A DNA stretch of 9,030 bases from Chitinophagaceae bacterium (GCA_947378615.1 CANCKV010000094.1:1-9030), one strand, 5' to 3'; positions 1 to 6,960 are shown, counted from the stretch's first letter. A program made the numbers and translations. Notes: generated by a model not told the origin, from the letters alone.

Positions 1-886
1 CTACGCATTCCATCTGTGTACCATTACGGATATCAATCCCCGTAGGACAAACCCTTACGCATTCATGACAATCAATACAATCCCCTGACAGTGTTTCATC
101 CTTTTTGGAAAATTTATTTCTTGGCTCACCACGATGATAATCGTAGGCAACAATCATAGAATTTTTATCCAATAACACACTTTGTAGTCTTCCATAAGGA
201 CATACTACCATACAAACTTGCTCTCTAAAGAATGCATACACACCGTAAAAAACACTAGAAAAAATGATAATTGAAGTCAACCCGGCAACATGCGCATCTA
301 TAGGTTCAATCATTATTTTCCACAATTCCTTCACACCTATGATATAGGATAGAAAAAAGTTGGCTATAACAAAGGCTAATAAGTAGAAAACTACATGCTT
401 AAATCCCTTCCTAATAATCTTATCTGTTGTGTAAGGAGCATCATTTAGTACCTTTTGTTGTGCAGCATCGCCTTCAATCAGATATTCAACCTTTCTAAAC
501 AACATTTCCATAAACACTGTTTGCGGACAAACCCATCCACAAAACAAACGACCAAAGGCTGCTGTAAATAAGATAATGAACACAATAAATGTGACCATTG
601 TTAATCCAAAGATGAAAAAATCTTGAGGCCAAAATATCTTACCTAAAATAATAAATTTAGCATTAGGAATATTGAATAGAAATAAAGGCTGACCATTATA
701 TTCTATAAAAGGAAGCCCAAAGAAGAGAATAAAAAAGAACCAACTTACATAAGTCCTGTAATTATAAAAACTTCCTTTGGGCTTCTTTGCAAATATCCAT
801 TTCCTTCCACCACTCTTATCCACGGTCGCAAGACTATCACGGAATGATTCAGTCTCTTGTACACCTGTATAATTAATCTTACTCAT
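1..886 (-). CDS. ccoG: CcoG, cbb3 oxidase assembly iron-sulfur protein (partial, C-terminus off the left edge)
   Basis: CcoG (RdxA/FixG family) is a membrane iron-sulfur protein needed for cbb3 oxidase maturation; it is thought to act in copper reduction or delivery to CcoN. I translated 295 codons from the ATG at 884-886; the frame stays open to the edge, and the family is usually about 460-480 residues, so roughly a third is missing. Visible landmarks are hydrophobic segments near 48-62, 88-110, 162-184 and 203-220; the FCGWVCPQ motif (115-122; Cys116, Cys120); a second Cys pair in EQVCMVVCPYGR (Cys225, Cys229); and a ferredoxin 4Fe-4S motif with Cys270, Cys273, Cys276, Cys280 and Pro281. 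Cys294 probably opens the second cluster motif, cut by the edge. The gene lies 50 nt after ccoP in the same direction. A small hairpin (908-923, TTTCCA/TGGAAA) sits in the gap. The identification is secure; the exact biochemical role is family knowledge. Confidence 0.95.
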   Translation of the reverse strand, partial: MSKINYTGVQETESFRDSLATVDKSGGRKWIFAKKPKGSFYNYRTYVSWFFFILFFGLPFIEYNGQPLFLFNIPNAKFIILGKIFWPQDFFIFGLTMVTFIVFIILFTAAFGRLFCGWVCPQTVFMEMLFRKVEYLIEGDAAQQKVLNDAPYTTDKIIRKGFKHVVFYLLAFVIANFFLSYIIGVKELWKIMIEPIDAHVAGLTSIIIFSSVFYGVYAFFREQVCMVVCPYGRLQSVLLDKNSMIVAYDYHRGEPRNKFSKKDETLSGDCIDCHECVRVCPTGIDIRNGTQMECV

Positions 887-936
887 TATTTGCGTATTAT
901 TTCAACTTTTCCAAAAATGGAAACCTCTCTCAAAAA

Positions 937-2115
937 CTATTTTTTTGTCGAATCTACTTTTGTACCTTTCGTAGTATCAACTTTTGCTGCATCAGTACTC
1001 GCATCTTCTTTATACAAAGTCCCTTGAGGAGCTTTACCATTAGGAGGATTAGAACCACGCAACGATTTAACATAACTAGCCAATTGAGCAATCTGAATTG
1101 GAGAAAAATCATCTTTCCAGCTCTTCATCCCCTTATCAGGCCAACCATACTTAATTGTTTTAAATACATCCTTAATGCCACCGCCATGTAACCAATAATC
1201 ATCAGTCAAATTAGGCCCTACACTTCCTGCACCGGTAGGAAGATGACATGCAGCACAAATTGTTTGGAATGTTTTCTTAGCAGCTGATAGGCTTGCTTCA
1301 TCAGTTAATAATTTAACTGTATTTTCATCAACATTATTAGCAGATTTTTCCAAATAAGCTGCCTTTTCTGCATCGGCTTTAGCAACTGATATTTCATATT
1401 CTTGCTTGCTCAAAGGAGCTGATTCAGCCACATGATATCTATACAAATAAATACCTGCAAACACAATACAACAATAGAAACCATATAACCACCATGGTGG
1501 AAGTTTATTATCTAATTCCCTGATTCCATCATAGTTATGCCCTAAGTCGATATCTGCTTCTTCATGAATAGGTTTAAATCTATTTAAATTATCCCACCAA
1601 TTCAAATCAGGTTCTACAGCTACACCACTTGATGTTGCTGAAACAACTGCTTTCTTCTCCACTATTAAGAAAGCCCTTAAGACAAATAATAGTATGATAA
1701 TAATTAGTACTTCAAGGAACAATACACTTCCTAATAAATAGAAAGCAGTTTCTGATACTCCATTTAGATTACTACTTAAAGTAGCTACACTTTTTGTGGC
1801 TGCAGCATCTGTAGCAGCTTTATCTTGAGCAAAGAGACTAAATGAACTTAATAATCCCACAATTGTAATTACTGAAGCTAATCCACTTCCAGAAATTGAT
1901 TTTTTGTCTTTATTCAACTTGATAAATGCAGAATTGATTACCAATTTTGCAAGGAAGGCAATTATTATTGCCAAAGCAACTATCACCAATGAAAGTACCA
2001 AAACAAAAGGATTAGTGAGAGACGAAGGAGCTTTTGGTCCTTGTGCCCATAAACTAGCCGTACTTGTTAAAAGCAATGCAAATGGTAGCATTATTTTTTT
2101 GAAAATATTTCGCAT
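937..2115 (-). CDS. ccoP: CcoP, diheme-position subunit III of cbb3 oxidase (single heme c form, extended N-terminus)
   Basis: This is the cytochrome c subunit of cbb3 oxidase, which passes electrons from soluble donors toward the CcoO heme at the outer face of the inner membrane. The FixP N-terminal domain is seen at about 172-229 (DNLNRFKP, DGIRELDN, LPPWWLYGFY), ending in a membrane helix at 207-228. A linker rich in Ala/Lys/Glu (236-282) leads to one cytochrome c domain: CAACH at 287-291, with Met330 in KGMKSW the likely distal ligand. Proteobacterial CcoP normally has two heme c sites; only one is present, as is common in Bacteroidota. Oddities: residues 1-155 add a signal-like segment (8-24, ending AQ) and hydrophobic segments at 34-60, 77-97 (also ending FAQ) and 124-151, ahead of the canonical domain. 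The tail from about 360 is charged and low complexity. The protein is 392 residues. ccoQ ends 27 nt upstream. Confidence 0.95.
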   Translation of the reverse strand: MRNIFKKIMLPFALLLTSTASLWAQGPKAPSSLTNPFVLVLSLVIVALAIIIAFLAKLVINSAFIKLNKDKKSISGSGLASVITIVGLLSSFSLFAQDKAATDAAATKSVATLSSNLNGVSETAFYLLGSVLFLEVLIIIILLFVLRAFLIVEKKAVVSATSSGVAVEPDLNWWDNLNRFKPIHEEADIDLGHNYDGIRELDNKLPPWWLYGFYCCIVFAGIYLYRYHVAESAPLSKQEYEISVAKADAEKAAYLEKSANNVDENTVKLLTDEASLSAAKKTFQTICAACHLPTGAGSVGPNLTDDYWLHGGGIKDVFKTIKYGWPDKGMKSWKDDFSPIQIAQLASYVKSLRGSNPPNGKAPQGTLYKEDASTDAAKVDTTKGTKVDSTKK

Positions 2116-2142
2116 ATAGATTAATTAATAGAATGAATAATG

Positions 2143-2304
2143 TTATACGTTTAAAGGGATTTGTTTAATCTCGTCAATCATTTTTTTATCAGCTTTCAAT
2201 GCCCAAATTAGCATACCTATAAAAAAAGAACCGAAAATTACAAATGAAGCAACACCATAAATGCTTACACTGCTTATTTTTTCGAGGTAGTGAATAAATT
2301 TCAT
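2143..2304 (-). CDS. ccoQ: CcoQ, small membrane subunit IV of cbb3 oxidase
   Basis: This is a 53-residue ORF found by translating the gap between ccoNO and ccoP. It begins MKFIHYLEKISSVSIYGV, has one membrane helix at about 15-36, then a basic segment (LKADKKMIDEIKQI) and a short tail ending LNV. Size, a single helix followed by a K/D-rich cytoplasmic stretch, and position between ccoN/O and ccoP all match CcoQ (FixQ), which stabilises the assembled oxidase. The start codon at 2302-2304 is preceded by an A-rich stretch of the Bacteroidota kind and no obvious Shine-Dalgarno sequence. It ends 27 nt before ccoP and starts 101 nt after ccoNO ends; that wider gap contains a strong hairpin. The sequence is too short for the family call to rest on motifs alone, so context carries much of the weight. 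Confidence 0.88.
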   Translation of the reverse strand: MKFIHYLEKISSVSIYGVASFVIFGSFFIGMLIWALKADKKMIDEIKQIPLNV

Positions 2305-2347
2305 TTCTTTTTATTTATTTGTTAATATTACTTCTTGCTATTTTTTT

Positions 2348-2387
2348 CTTTAAGTACCCTATCCTCGTGGGACAGGGTACTTTAAAG
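2348..2387 (-). promoter_or_regulatory. Intercistronic RNA hairpin between ccoNO and ccoQ
   Basis: Arms AAGTACCCT (2352-2360) and AGGGTACTT (2374-2382) are a perfect 9-bp inverted repeat. The stem continues inward through three more pairs to a 5-nt loop (2365-2369) and outward through CTTT/AAAG with one bulged base (2383). The single internal mismatch (2361/2373) becomes a G-U pair in the minus-strand transcript, so the stem is continuous in the cco mRNA. In that transcript it is followed by A-rich sequence, not a U run, so it does not look like an intrinsic terminator. A role in mRNA processing or 3'-end protection of the ccoNO message is inference. Confidence 0.7.
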
Positions 2388-2405
2388 AGTAAAGTTTAGA
2401 TGATA

Positions 2406-4562
2406 TTAATTACCTGGGACGGCTGCGTCACCAACTACTTTTTTTGTTTCTTTTGGTGCAGATTTAATATCCTTACCTAATCTTTGCAAGTAAGCAATCA
2501 ATGCTACAATTTCTCTTGAAGGTTTCACTTCTAGCTTATCAGCTTTAAGTCTTGCCACAATTTCATTTGCTTGAGTTTCTGCATCCTTATTACATTGACT
2601 CTCATAACCTACAGGATATGGAACACCTAAAGTACGCATTGCCCAAATCATTTTCGGTGTTTGGAATGCATTGATGTCATTCTCATACAACCAAGGGTAA
2701 GAAGGCATGATTGATCCAGGAGACATAGACTGAGGATCTTGCATGTGGTTGAAATGCCAGCTATCTGGATATTTTGCACCTACTCTAGCTAAATCCGGTC
2801 CTGTTCTTTTTGAACCCCATTGGAATGGATGATCATACACAAATTCACCTGCTTTAGAATATTCACCATAACGAGCCACTTCATCTCTAAAAGGTCTTAC
2901 CATTTGAGAGTGACATAAGTAACAACCTTCACGGATATATACATCTCTACCGTGCAACTCAAGTGGAGTATATGGTTTTACACTACTAATAGTAGGTATG
3001 TTTGATTTAACCAAGAAAGTAGGAATAATTTCGATAGCACCACCAATTGCTACAGCGATTAAACTGAAAACCAACATTTGCATGGGCCTTCCTTCAATCC
3101 ATCTGTGCCAATATTCTTTGCTATGTGTTTCAAGTACTTTTGGTAATGCTGCTGCTTCTGCCGCTTCGTCACCAATAAAGCTACCTTGTCCAATAGTTTT
3201 GATTAGATTGTACGTCATAACAATTGTACCCACAATGTATATCAAACCACCAACACTTCGAGCGATGTACATAGGTAGAATGTGTGTAACTGTTTCCAAA
3301 AATTGGAATTTCAATTGACCTTCTTCAGTAAAGCTTTTCCACATCATTGCTTGGGTAAATCCAGCCCAATATAAAGGAACAGCATACAATATAATACCAA
3401 TAGTACCTAGCCAAAAGTGAGTAGTCGCTAACTTTTTAGAATATAATTCAGTATTCCACAATTTAGGAATTAAGAAATATAATACCCCAAACGTCATGAA
3501 ACCATTCCATCCTAATGCACCAATATGTACGTGAGCAATCGTCCAATCGGTAAAGTGTGAAATAGCATTTACATTCTTTAAGCTTAACATCGGCCCTTCG
3601 AAAGTTGACATACCATAGCAGGTAACCGCCACCACTAAGAACTTAAGAACAGGTTCTTCACGAACTTTATCCCAAGCACCACGGAGCGTAAATAAACCGT
3701 TTAACATACCACCCCAACTTGGAGCAATCAACATGATGGAGAATACTGTTCCGAGTGATTGAGCCCAATCAGGCAAAGCTGTATATAACAAGTGGTGAGG
3801 ACCAGCCCAGATATAAAGAAATATCAATGCCCAAAAGTGAACAATTGATAATCTGTAAGAATAAACAGGCCTGTTTGCCGCTTTAGGCAAGAAATAATAC
3901 ATCAAACCAAGGTAAGGAGTTGTCAAGAAGAAGGCAACGGCATTGTGACCATACCACCATTGAACCAATGCATCTTGAACACCTGCGTAAAGACTATAGC
4001 TTTTTAAGATTGATATTGGCAACTCCATTGAGTTAACAATATGAAGCATCGCTACCGTAACCCATGTAGCGATATAGAACCAAATAGCTACATAAATGTG
4101 ACTTTCTCTACGCTTAATTAGTGTACCAAACATATTGATACCAAAAAGCACCCATACAAGTGCAATTGCAATATCAATTGGCCATTCTAGTTCAGCATAT
4201 TCTTTTCCAGAAGTACAGCCAGCCCAAAGAGTAAGTGCGGCAGCAAGAATAATTAATTGCCATCCCCAAAAGTGTATCTTACTCAATGTGTCACTAAACA
4301 TTCTCGCTTTACACAAACGTTGTAATGAATAGTAAATACCCATGAAAATACCGTTACCTACAAATGCAAAAATCACGGCATTCGTGTGAACGGGTCTCAT
4401 TCTACCAAATGTTGTAGGGGCAAAACCCATACTAAGAGGGGGATAATACAACTCAACCGCAATCCATAATCCGGCTAACATGCCTACTAGGCCCCAAACC
4501 ATTACTGCGTAAGCAAACCATTTAACCGTTTTGTTGTCGTAATAGAACTTTTCTACCTGCAT
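2406..4562 (-). CDS. ccoNO: CcoNO, fused catalytic subunit I and heme c subunit II of cbb3 oxidase
   Basis: This inner-membrane protein reduces O2 to water and pumps protons. Residues 1 to about 475 are CcoN, with twelve or so membrane helices. Ligands seen: His59 (RPVHTNAV, low-spin heme b); His206 (YGHNAV) and His256/His257 (AGPHHLLY) for CuB; Tyr250 at the position of the cbb3 cross-linked tyrosine; Glu322 (FEGPM); His344 and His346 (AHVHIGALGWNG) for heme b3 and heme b. From memory, these all sit one residue before the numbering of the Pseudomonas stutzeri structure, so the core is intact. Residues about 494-515 form the CcoO anchor helix, followed by a monoheme cytochrome c: CYLCH at 547-551 and Met619 in PGSIMPSY. 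Proteobacteria encode CcoN and CcoO separately; the in-frame fusion is known in Bacteroidota. There is no internal stop or frameshift across the junction (about 460-490). It starts 47 nt after ccoS. Confidence 0.97.
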   Translation of the reverse strand: MQVEKFYYDNKTVKWFAYAVMVWGLVGMLAGLWIAVELYYPPLSMGFAPTTFGRMRPVHTNAVIFAFVGNGIFMGIYYSLQRLCKARMFSDTLSKIHFWGWQLIILAAALTLWAGCTSGKEYAELEWPIDIAIALVWVLFGINMFGTLIKRRESHIYVAIWFYIATWVTVAMLHIVNSMELPISILKSYSLYAGVQDALVQWWYGHNAVAFFLTTPYLGLMYYFLPKAANRPVYSYRLSIVHFWALIFLYIWAGPHHLLYTALPDWAQSLGTVFSIMLIAPSWGGMLNGLFTLRGAWDKVREEPVLKFLVVAVTCYGMSTFEGPMLSLKNVNAISHFTDWTIAHVHIGALGWNGFMTFGVLYFLIPKLWNTELYSKKLATTHFWLGTIGIILYAVPLYWAGFTQAMMWKSFTEEGQLKFQFLETVTHILPMYIARSVGGLIYIVGTIVMTYNLIKTIGQGSFIGDEAAEAAALPKVLETHSKEYWHRWIEGRPMQMLVFSLIAVAIGGAIEIIPTFLVKSNIPTISSVKPYTPLELHGRDVYIREGCYLCHSQMVRPFRDEVARYGEYSKAGEFVYDHPFQWGSKRTGPDLARVGAKYPDSWHFNHMQDPQSMSPGSIMPSYPWLYENDINAFQTPKMIWAMRTLGVPYPVGYESQCNKDAETQANEIVARLKADKLEVKPSREIVALIAYLQRLGKDIKSAPKETKKVVGDAAVPGN

Positions 4563-4609
4563 ACAATTTTTCTTTTTGTTATTGTTTATTGTTGATTCCT
4601 AATTAAAAA

Positions 4610-4774
4610 TTATTCTGTAATTTCTTCCTTTGCTGGTTTATCGTCAAATAATATCCGATACGGCGGGGAAAAGCTATCGTCGAATTGTTTGTTTTTAACT
4701 CCCCATAGGAAAGCAGCTAAGAAAAGGGCTGCAACACTTATACTGGCAAACAGTAATACTATAATTACACTCAT
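4610..4774 (-). CDS. ccoS: CcoS, cbb3 oxidase maturation protein
   Basis: This is a 54-residue ORF directly upstream of ccoNO, starting MSVIIVLLFASISVAALFLA with a single N-terminal membrane helix (about 3-24). It continues with the family pattern: a W-x-V-K segment (FLWGVKNKQFDD, 22-33), then P-P-Y-R-I-L-F-D-D (37-45) and an acidic end. CcoS is required for insertion of heme b/b3 and CuB cofactors into CcoN. This matches the usual CcoS pattern of one helix, then a tryptophan, then QFDD and RxLFxD. The copper-ATPase gene ccoI, often next to ccoS, is not upstream here; the gene stands first in the operon behind a candidate FNR-regulated promoter. The 47-nt gap to ccoNO suggests co-transcription. 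Confidence 0.9.
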   Translation of the reverse strand: MSVIIVLLFASISVAALFLAAFLWGVKNKQFDDSFSPPYRILFDDKPAKEEITE

Positions 4775-4791
4775 GTTTTTTAATTGTGGTA

Positions 4792-4819
4792 CAAAAGTAT
4801 TTGTAGTTCCTCAACCAAA
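4792..4819 (-). promoter_or_regulatory. Candidate promoter of the cco operon
   Basis: Read on the minus strand, TACTTTTG (4792-4799) is a full match to the Bacteroidota -7 element TAnnTTTG, with TTTG (4816-4819) as a -33 element. The spacer is 16 nt, slightly shorter than usual, which fits a promoter that needs an activator. A transcript would begin near 4786, about 12 nt ahead of the ccoS start codon. Confidence 0.6.
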
Positions 4820-4843
4820 GGGTGATTATTGTCAGTTGAAAAC

Positions 4844-4857
4844 ATGACTTTTGTCAA
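4844..4857 (-). promoter_or_regulatory. CRP/FNR-type operator upstream of the cco operon
   Basis: On the minus strand the site reads TTGACAAAAGTCAT. It has perfect dyad arms TGAC-N4-GTCA and the geometry of FNR-family sites (TTGAT-N4-ATCAA). Its centre lies about 64 nt before the inferred transcription start, close to the -61.5 class I activator position. Oxygen-responsive FNR-family control of cbb3 oxidase is well established in other bacteria; binding here is inferred. Confidence 0.6.
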
Positions 4858-5188
4858 CTTTTCGCTTTTTTTCAGCTTTAAGTGCTTGAATATGTGAAGA
4901 ATTGGGCAATTTATAAGTAGGAATAGGTTTAAAAATAGACTTTAGGACATTTTGAGGAAGGACAAACGGCATATGAACATTTAAATAGGGGTAATCAAAT
5001 TGCTTTTTTTCCGCTATTCAAAAAAATTCAGTGAACAAGATATTTATTTTTAGAAGAGGGGGAATACAACAAACTAGAATTGACTAATCAAAAGGTACTT
5101 TCACTGCAACCATAATATTCATTCAGCAATACTTATTCAAGCAAAAGACGTAAATACGCTCGCCGACTTTAAGGCAACAGATATGCTG

Positions 5189-5202
5189 TATATATATATA
5201 TA
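5189..5202. repeat. TA dinucleotide run
   Basis: Seven consecutive TA units lie in the intergenic region between speA and the cco operon. The run is an easily melted, slippage-prone tract; no function can be assigned from sequence. Confidence 0.85.
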
Positions 5203-5273
5203 AAATGAAACAGACTGCTCGGGAAATTGGGAATTGAGAATGGACTTGTAAGTTAAGTGATAAGTGATAAATC

Positions 5274-5315
5274 ATGAGTTATGAAATGTGTATTAATACT
5301 GCACTCATAACTCAT
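5274..5315 (-). terminator. speA: Inverted repeat after speA, possible terminator
   Basis: Perfect 11-bp arms ATGAGTTATGA (5274-5284) and TCATAACTCAT (5305-5315) are separated by 20 nt that contain a further palindrome, GTATTAATAC (5290-5299). The repeat begins 15 nt past the speA stop codon in the direction of transcription, where a terminator is expected. It is AT-rich and lacks a U run, so intrinsic termination is doubtful; it could instead be a 3'-end stabilising structure or part of a dispersed intergenic repeat. Confidence 0.4.
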
Positions 5316-5330
5316 ATTTCATCATCATTA

Positions 5331-6761
5331 CTATTTTAAGTAGCCTAATATCTTCAACATACTTTGTGCTGATTGTTCTTTGGCATACACCCAATCTTCT
5401 AGCTTGCCATTCTTATCATATTCAATGATAATATGTTTCGGCGAAGGTATCAGGCAGTGTTTGATGCCTCCGTAACCACTAATCTGATCTTGATAAGCCC
5501 CTGTATGAAAGAATCCTACATATAACGGTTCCTTATTACTTTCTTCTTCTCCTTTGTAATTATTTGTTAGCTTAGGCAGGAATACCTCATTGATATGTTC
5601 TTCACTATCATAATAGTCGTGACTATCGCAGGTGATACCACCTAAAACAACCCGATGATATTCATTATCCCATTTATTTACCGGCAGCATTAGGAACTTC
5701 TCCCCTATTCCCCACGTATCAGGAAGTGTAGTAATAAAAGAAGAATCAATCATATACCAACACTCCCGATCATTTTGCACTTTCTGACCAATCACACTAT
5801 AGATGTGTGCCATACTTTCGCCAACTGTAAAGCTTCCGAACTCAGTAAAGATATGTGGCATAGCAACTTTTGCCTTCTTACAAGCACGCTTGATATTTCC
5901 CACAATCTCATTAATCATAAATTGGTAATCGTAATCAAAACCCAGAGAATGCTTGATTGGAAAGCCTCCACCGATATTGATAGAATCCAATTCAGGGCAT
6001 ATCTTTTTCAATTGACAATAGAGATTGATTACCTTATTCAATTCACTCCAATAGTAAATATCATCCTTAATCCCCTTATTCAGGAAGATATGGAGCATTT
6101 TAAGTTGGAATTTATCTTCAAATCCTTCAATTTCATCTACATAAAACTCCAAAATATCTTTTGCACGAATGCCTAAACGGGAAGTGTAGAAAGGAAAAGA
6201 AGGTTCTTCCTCAGCCGCAACTCGAATACCTAATTTGAAAGGGGCTTTCACCGTTTTGCGATAGGCATCTAATTCCTCCTTGTTATCCAAAACCGGAATC
6301 ACGTTCTTGAAACCTGTATTAATAAGGCGGGCAATTCGATTAGTATAAGCTTTTTGTTTATAGCCATTACAGATGATAAAAGTCTCTTTATTAATTTTCT
6401 TCTTTAAATAAAGTTGATTAATAATTTCTATATCGTAAGCATAAGAAGTTTCTAAATGTATCTGATGTTTCAGCGTTTCTTCGACAATAAAAGAAAAGTG
6501 AGAGCTCTTTGTACAATAACAATAGTTGTAAGTCCCTTCGTATTTATGCTTTTTAAAGGCCTTGTCAAACATTGCCTTTGCCTTATTTATCTGCATCCCA
6601 ATTTTAGGGAGATAAGTGATTTTCAGCGGCGTACCATACTTGTCGATTAGTGCTTTAACGTCAACATTATTGAACATTAAATAACCATCTTCATTCAATT
6701 TATAACCTTCTTGTGGAAAGTGTAAAGTCTGATTCACCAATGAGGTGTAAGAATTGTTCAT
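5331..6761 (-). CDS. speA: Arginine decarboxylase-like PLP enzyme (short Bacteroidota form)
   Basis: This is probably an arginine decarboxylase producing agmatine for polyamine synthesis; it is a PLP-dependent alanine-racemase-fold (group IV) decarboxylase acting in the cytoplasm. The PLP lysine is likely Lys85 in YCTKSSHF. ICNGYK (130-135) resembles the CNGYK motif of SpeA proteins; SRLGI is at 194-198; the phosphate-binding glycines GGG are at 264-266 in NIGGGFPI; TEFGSFTVGES is at 306-316. CDSHDYY (378-384) and GAYQ (421-424) match the C-terminal active-site motifs, with Cys378 as the residue supplied across the dimer. At 476 residues it is much shorter than the ~630-660 of classical SpeA, and matches the short form annotated as arginine decarboxylase in Flavobacteriia. 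Diaminopimelate or carboxynorspermidine decarboxylase is less likely, given the CNGYK and GAYQ motifs. The gene stands alone, between the rplT terminator and a long gene-free stretch, with no speB in the window. Confidence 0.8.
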   Translation of the reverse strand: MNNSYTSLVNQTLHFPQEGYKLNEDGYLMFNNVDVKALIDKYGTPLKITYLPKIGMQINKAKAMFDKAFKKHKYEGTYNYCYCTKSSHFSFIVEETLKHQIHLETSYAYDIEIINQLYLKKKINKETFIICNGYKQKAYTNRIARLINTGFKNVIPVLDNKEELDAYRKTVKAPFKLGIRVAAEEEPSFPFYTSRLGIRAKDILEFYVDEIEGFEDKFQLKMLHIFLNKGIKDDIYYWSELNKVINLYCQLKKICPELDSINIGGGFPIKHSLGFDYDYQFMINEIVGNIKRACKKAKVAMPHIFTEFGSFTVGESMAHIYSVIGQKVQNDRECWYMIDSSFITTLPDTWGIGEKFLMLPVNKWDNEYHRVVLGGITCDSHDYYDSEEHINEVFLPKLTNNYKGEEESNKEPLYVGFFHTGAYQDQISGYGGIKHCLIPSPKHIIIEYDKNGKLEDWVYAKEQSAQSMLKILGYLK

Positions 6762-6843
6762 CTAAGAACCTAGTTTAATACGTGATATAAATTGATAACC
6801 AATGAATGTTTTAACACAAGGAACACAACGATTTCAACTAAGA

Positions 6844-6940
6844 AACACAAAGAATTATTGTGACAATAAGTTCATTTTAATAAACTTTTAAAAACTTTGT
6901 GTTACTAGTTTTACCCTTGTTCACTTTGAGGTAAAACCTA
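6844..6940 (-). promoter_or_regulatory. Candidate structured 5' leader of speA
   Basis: Between the speA start and a possible promoter lie nested inverted repeats. They are: TTTTACC/GGTAAAA arms (6909-6915 and 6930-6936, extendable to 6906 and 6940 with one bulge); AACACAAAG/CTTTGTGTT (6844-6852 and 6895-6903, perfect 9 bp); and, inside the latter, TTATTG-TGA-CAATAA (6855-6869). A transcript starting near 6947 would fold two successive stem structures before the start codon. Related CACAA/TTGTG words also occur around 6811-6825, so this may instead be a degenerate intergenic repeat. No known riboswitch class was recognised. Confidence 0.4.
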
Positions 6941-6952
6941 CTAAATTGAGCG

Positions 6953-6960
6953 CAAAAGTA
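6953..6960 (-). promoter_or_regulatory. Candidate -7 element for speA
   Basis: Minus-strand TACTTTTG matches the Bacteroidota -7 consensus TAnnTTTG exactly and lies just after the rplT terminator. No good -33 TTG is present at the usual spacing: the nearest TTTG is only 11 nt away. If used, the speA leader would be about 185 nt long. Confidence 0.4.

Larger units (their letters stand above)
4775..5330. other. Gene-free stretch between speA and the cco operon
   Basis: No ORF of gene-like length or composition is present on either strand. The low-coordinate end (4775-4860) holds the cco promoter and FNR-type operator. The middle (about 4860-5180) is AT-rich with short homopolymer runs, and I recognise no structured element in it. 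The high-coordinate end has a TA run (5189-5202), direct repeats of AAGTGAT around 5255-5270, and an 11-bp inverted repeat just past the speA stop codon. The stretch is long for a compact genome and could hide a small RNA or a decayed gene, but nothing seen supports that directly. Confidence 0.6.

Noticed and set aside
1904..2119. Plus-strand ORF of 71 codons opposite ccoP
   Set aside because: It lies entirely within or against a well-supported gene, has no recognisable motif and no promoter; it is a shadow of the minus-strand coding.
2348..2387. Reading the ccoNO-ccoQ hairpin as an intrinsic terminator
   Set aside because: In the transcribed direction it is followed by A-rich sequence with no U run, and terminating here would cut off ccoQ, ccoP and ccoG.
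2998..4332. Plus-strand ORFs opposite ccoNO (106 and 65 codons)
   Set aside because: They are antisense to conserved membrane helices of CcoN, with composition explained by the opposite strand.
5180..5260. Short plus-strand ATG frames near the TA run
   Set aside because: They stop after about ten codons or fewer and show no start signals.
5775..6650. Plus-strand ORFs opposite speA (133 and 64 codons)
   Set aside because: They are antisense to conserved motifs of the decarboxylase, with no family resemblance or start signals.
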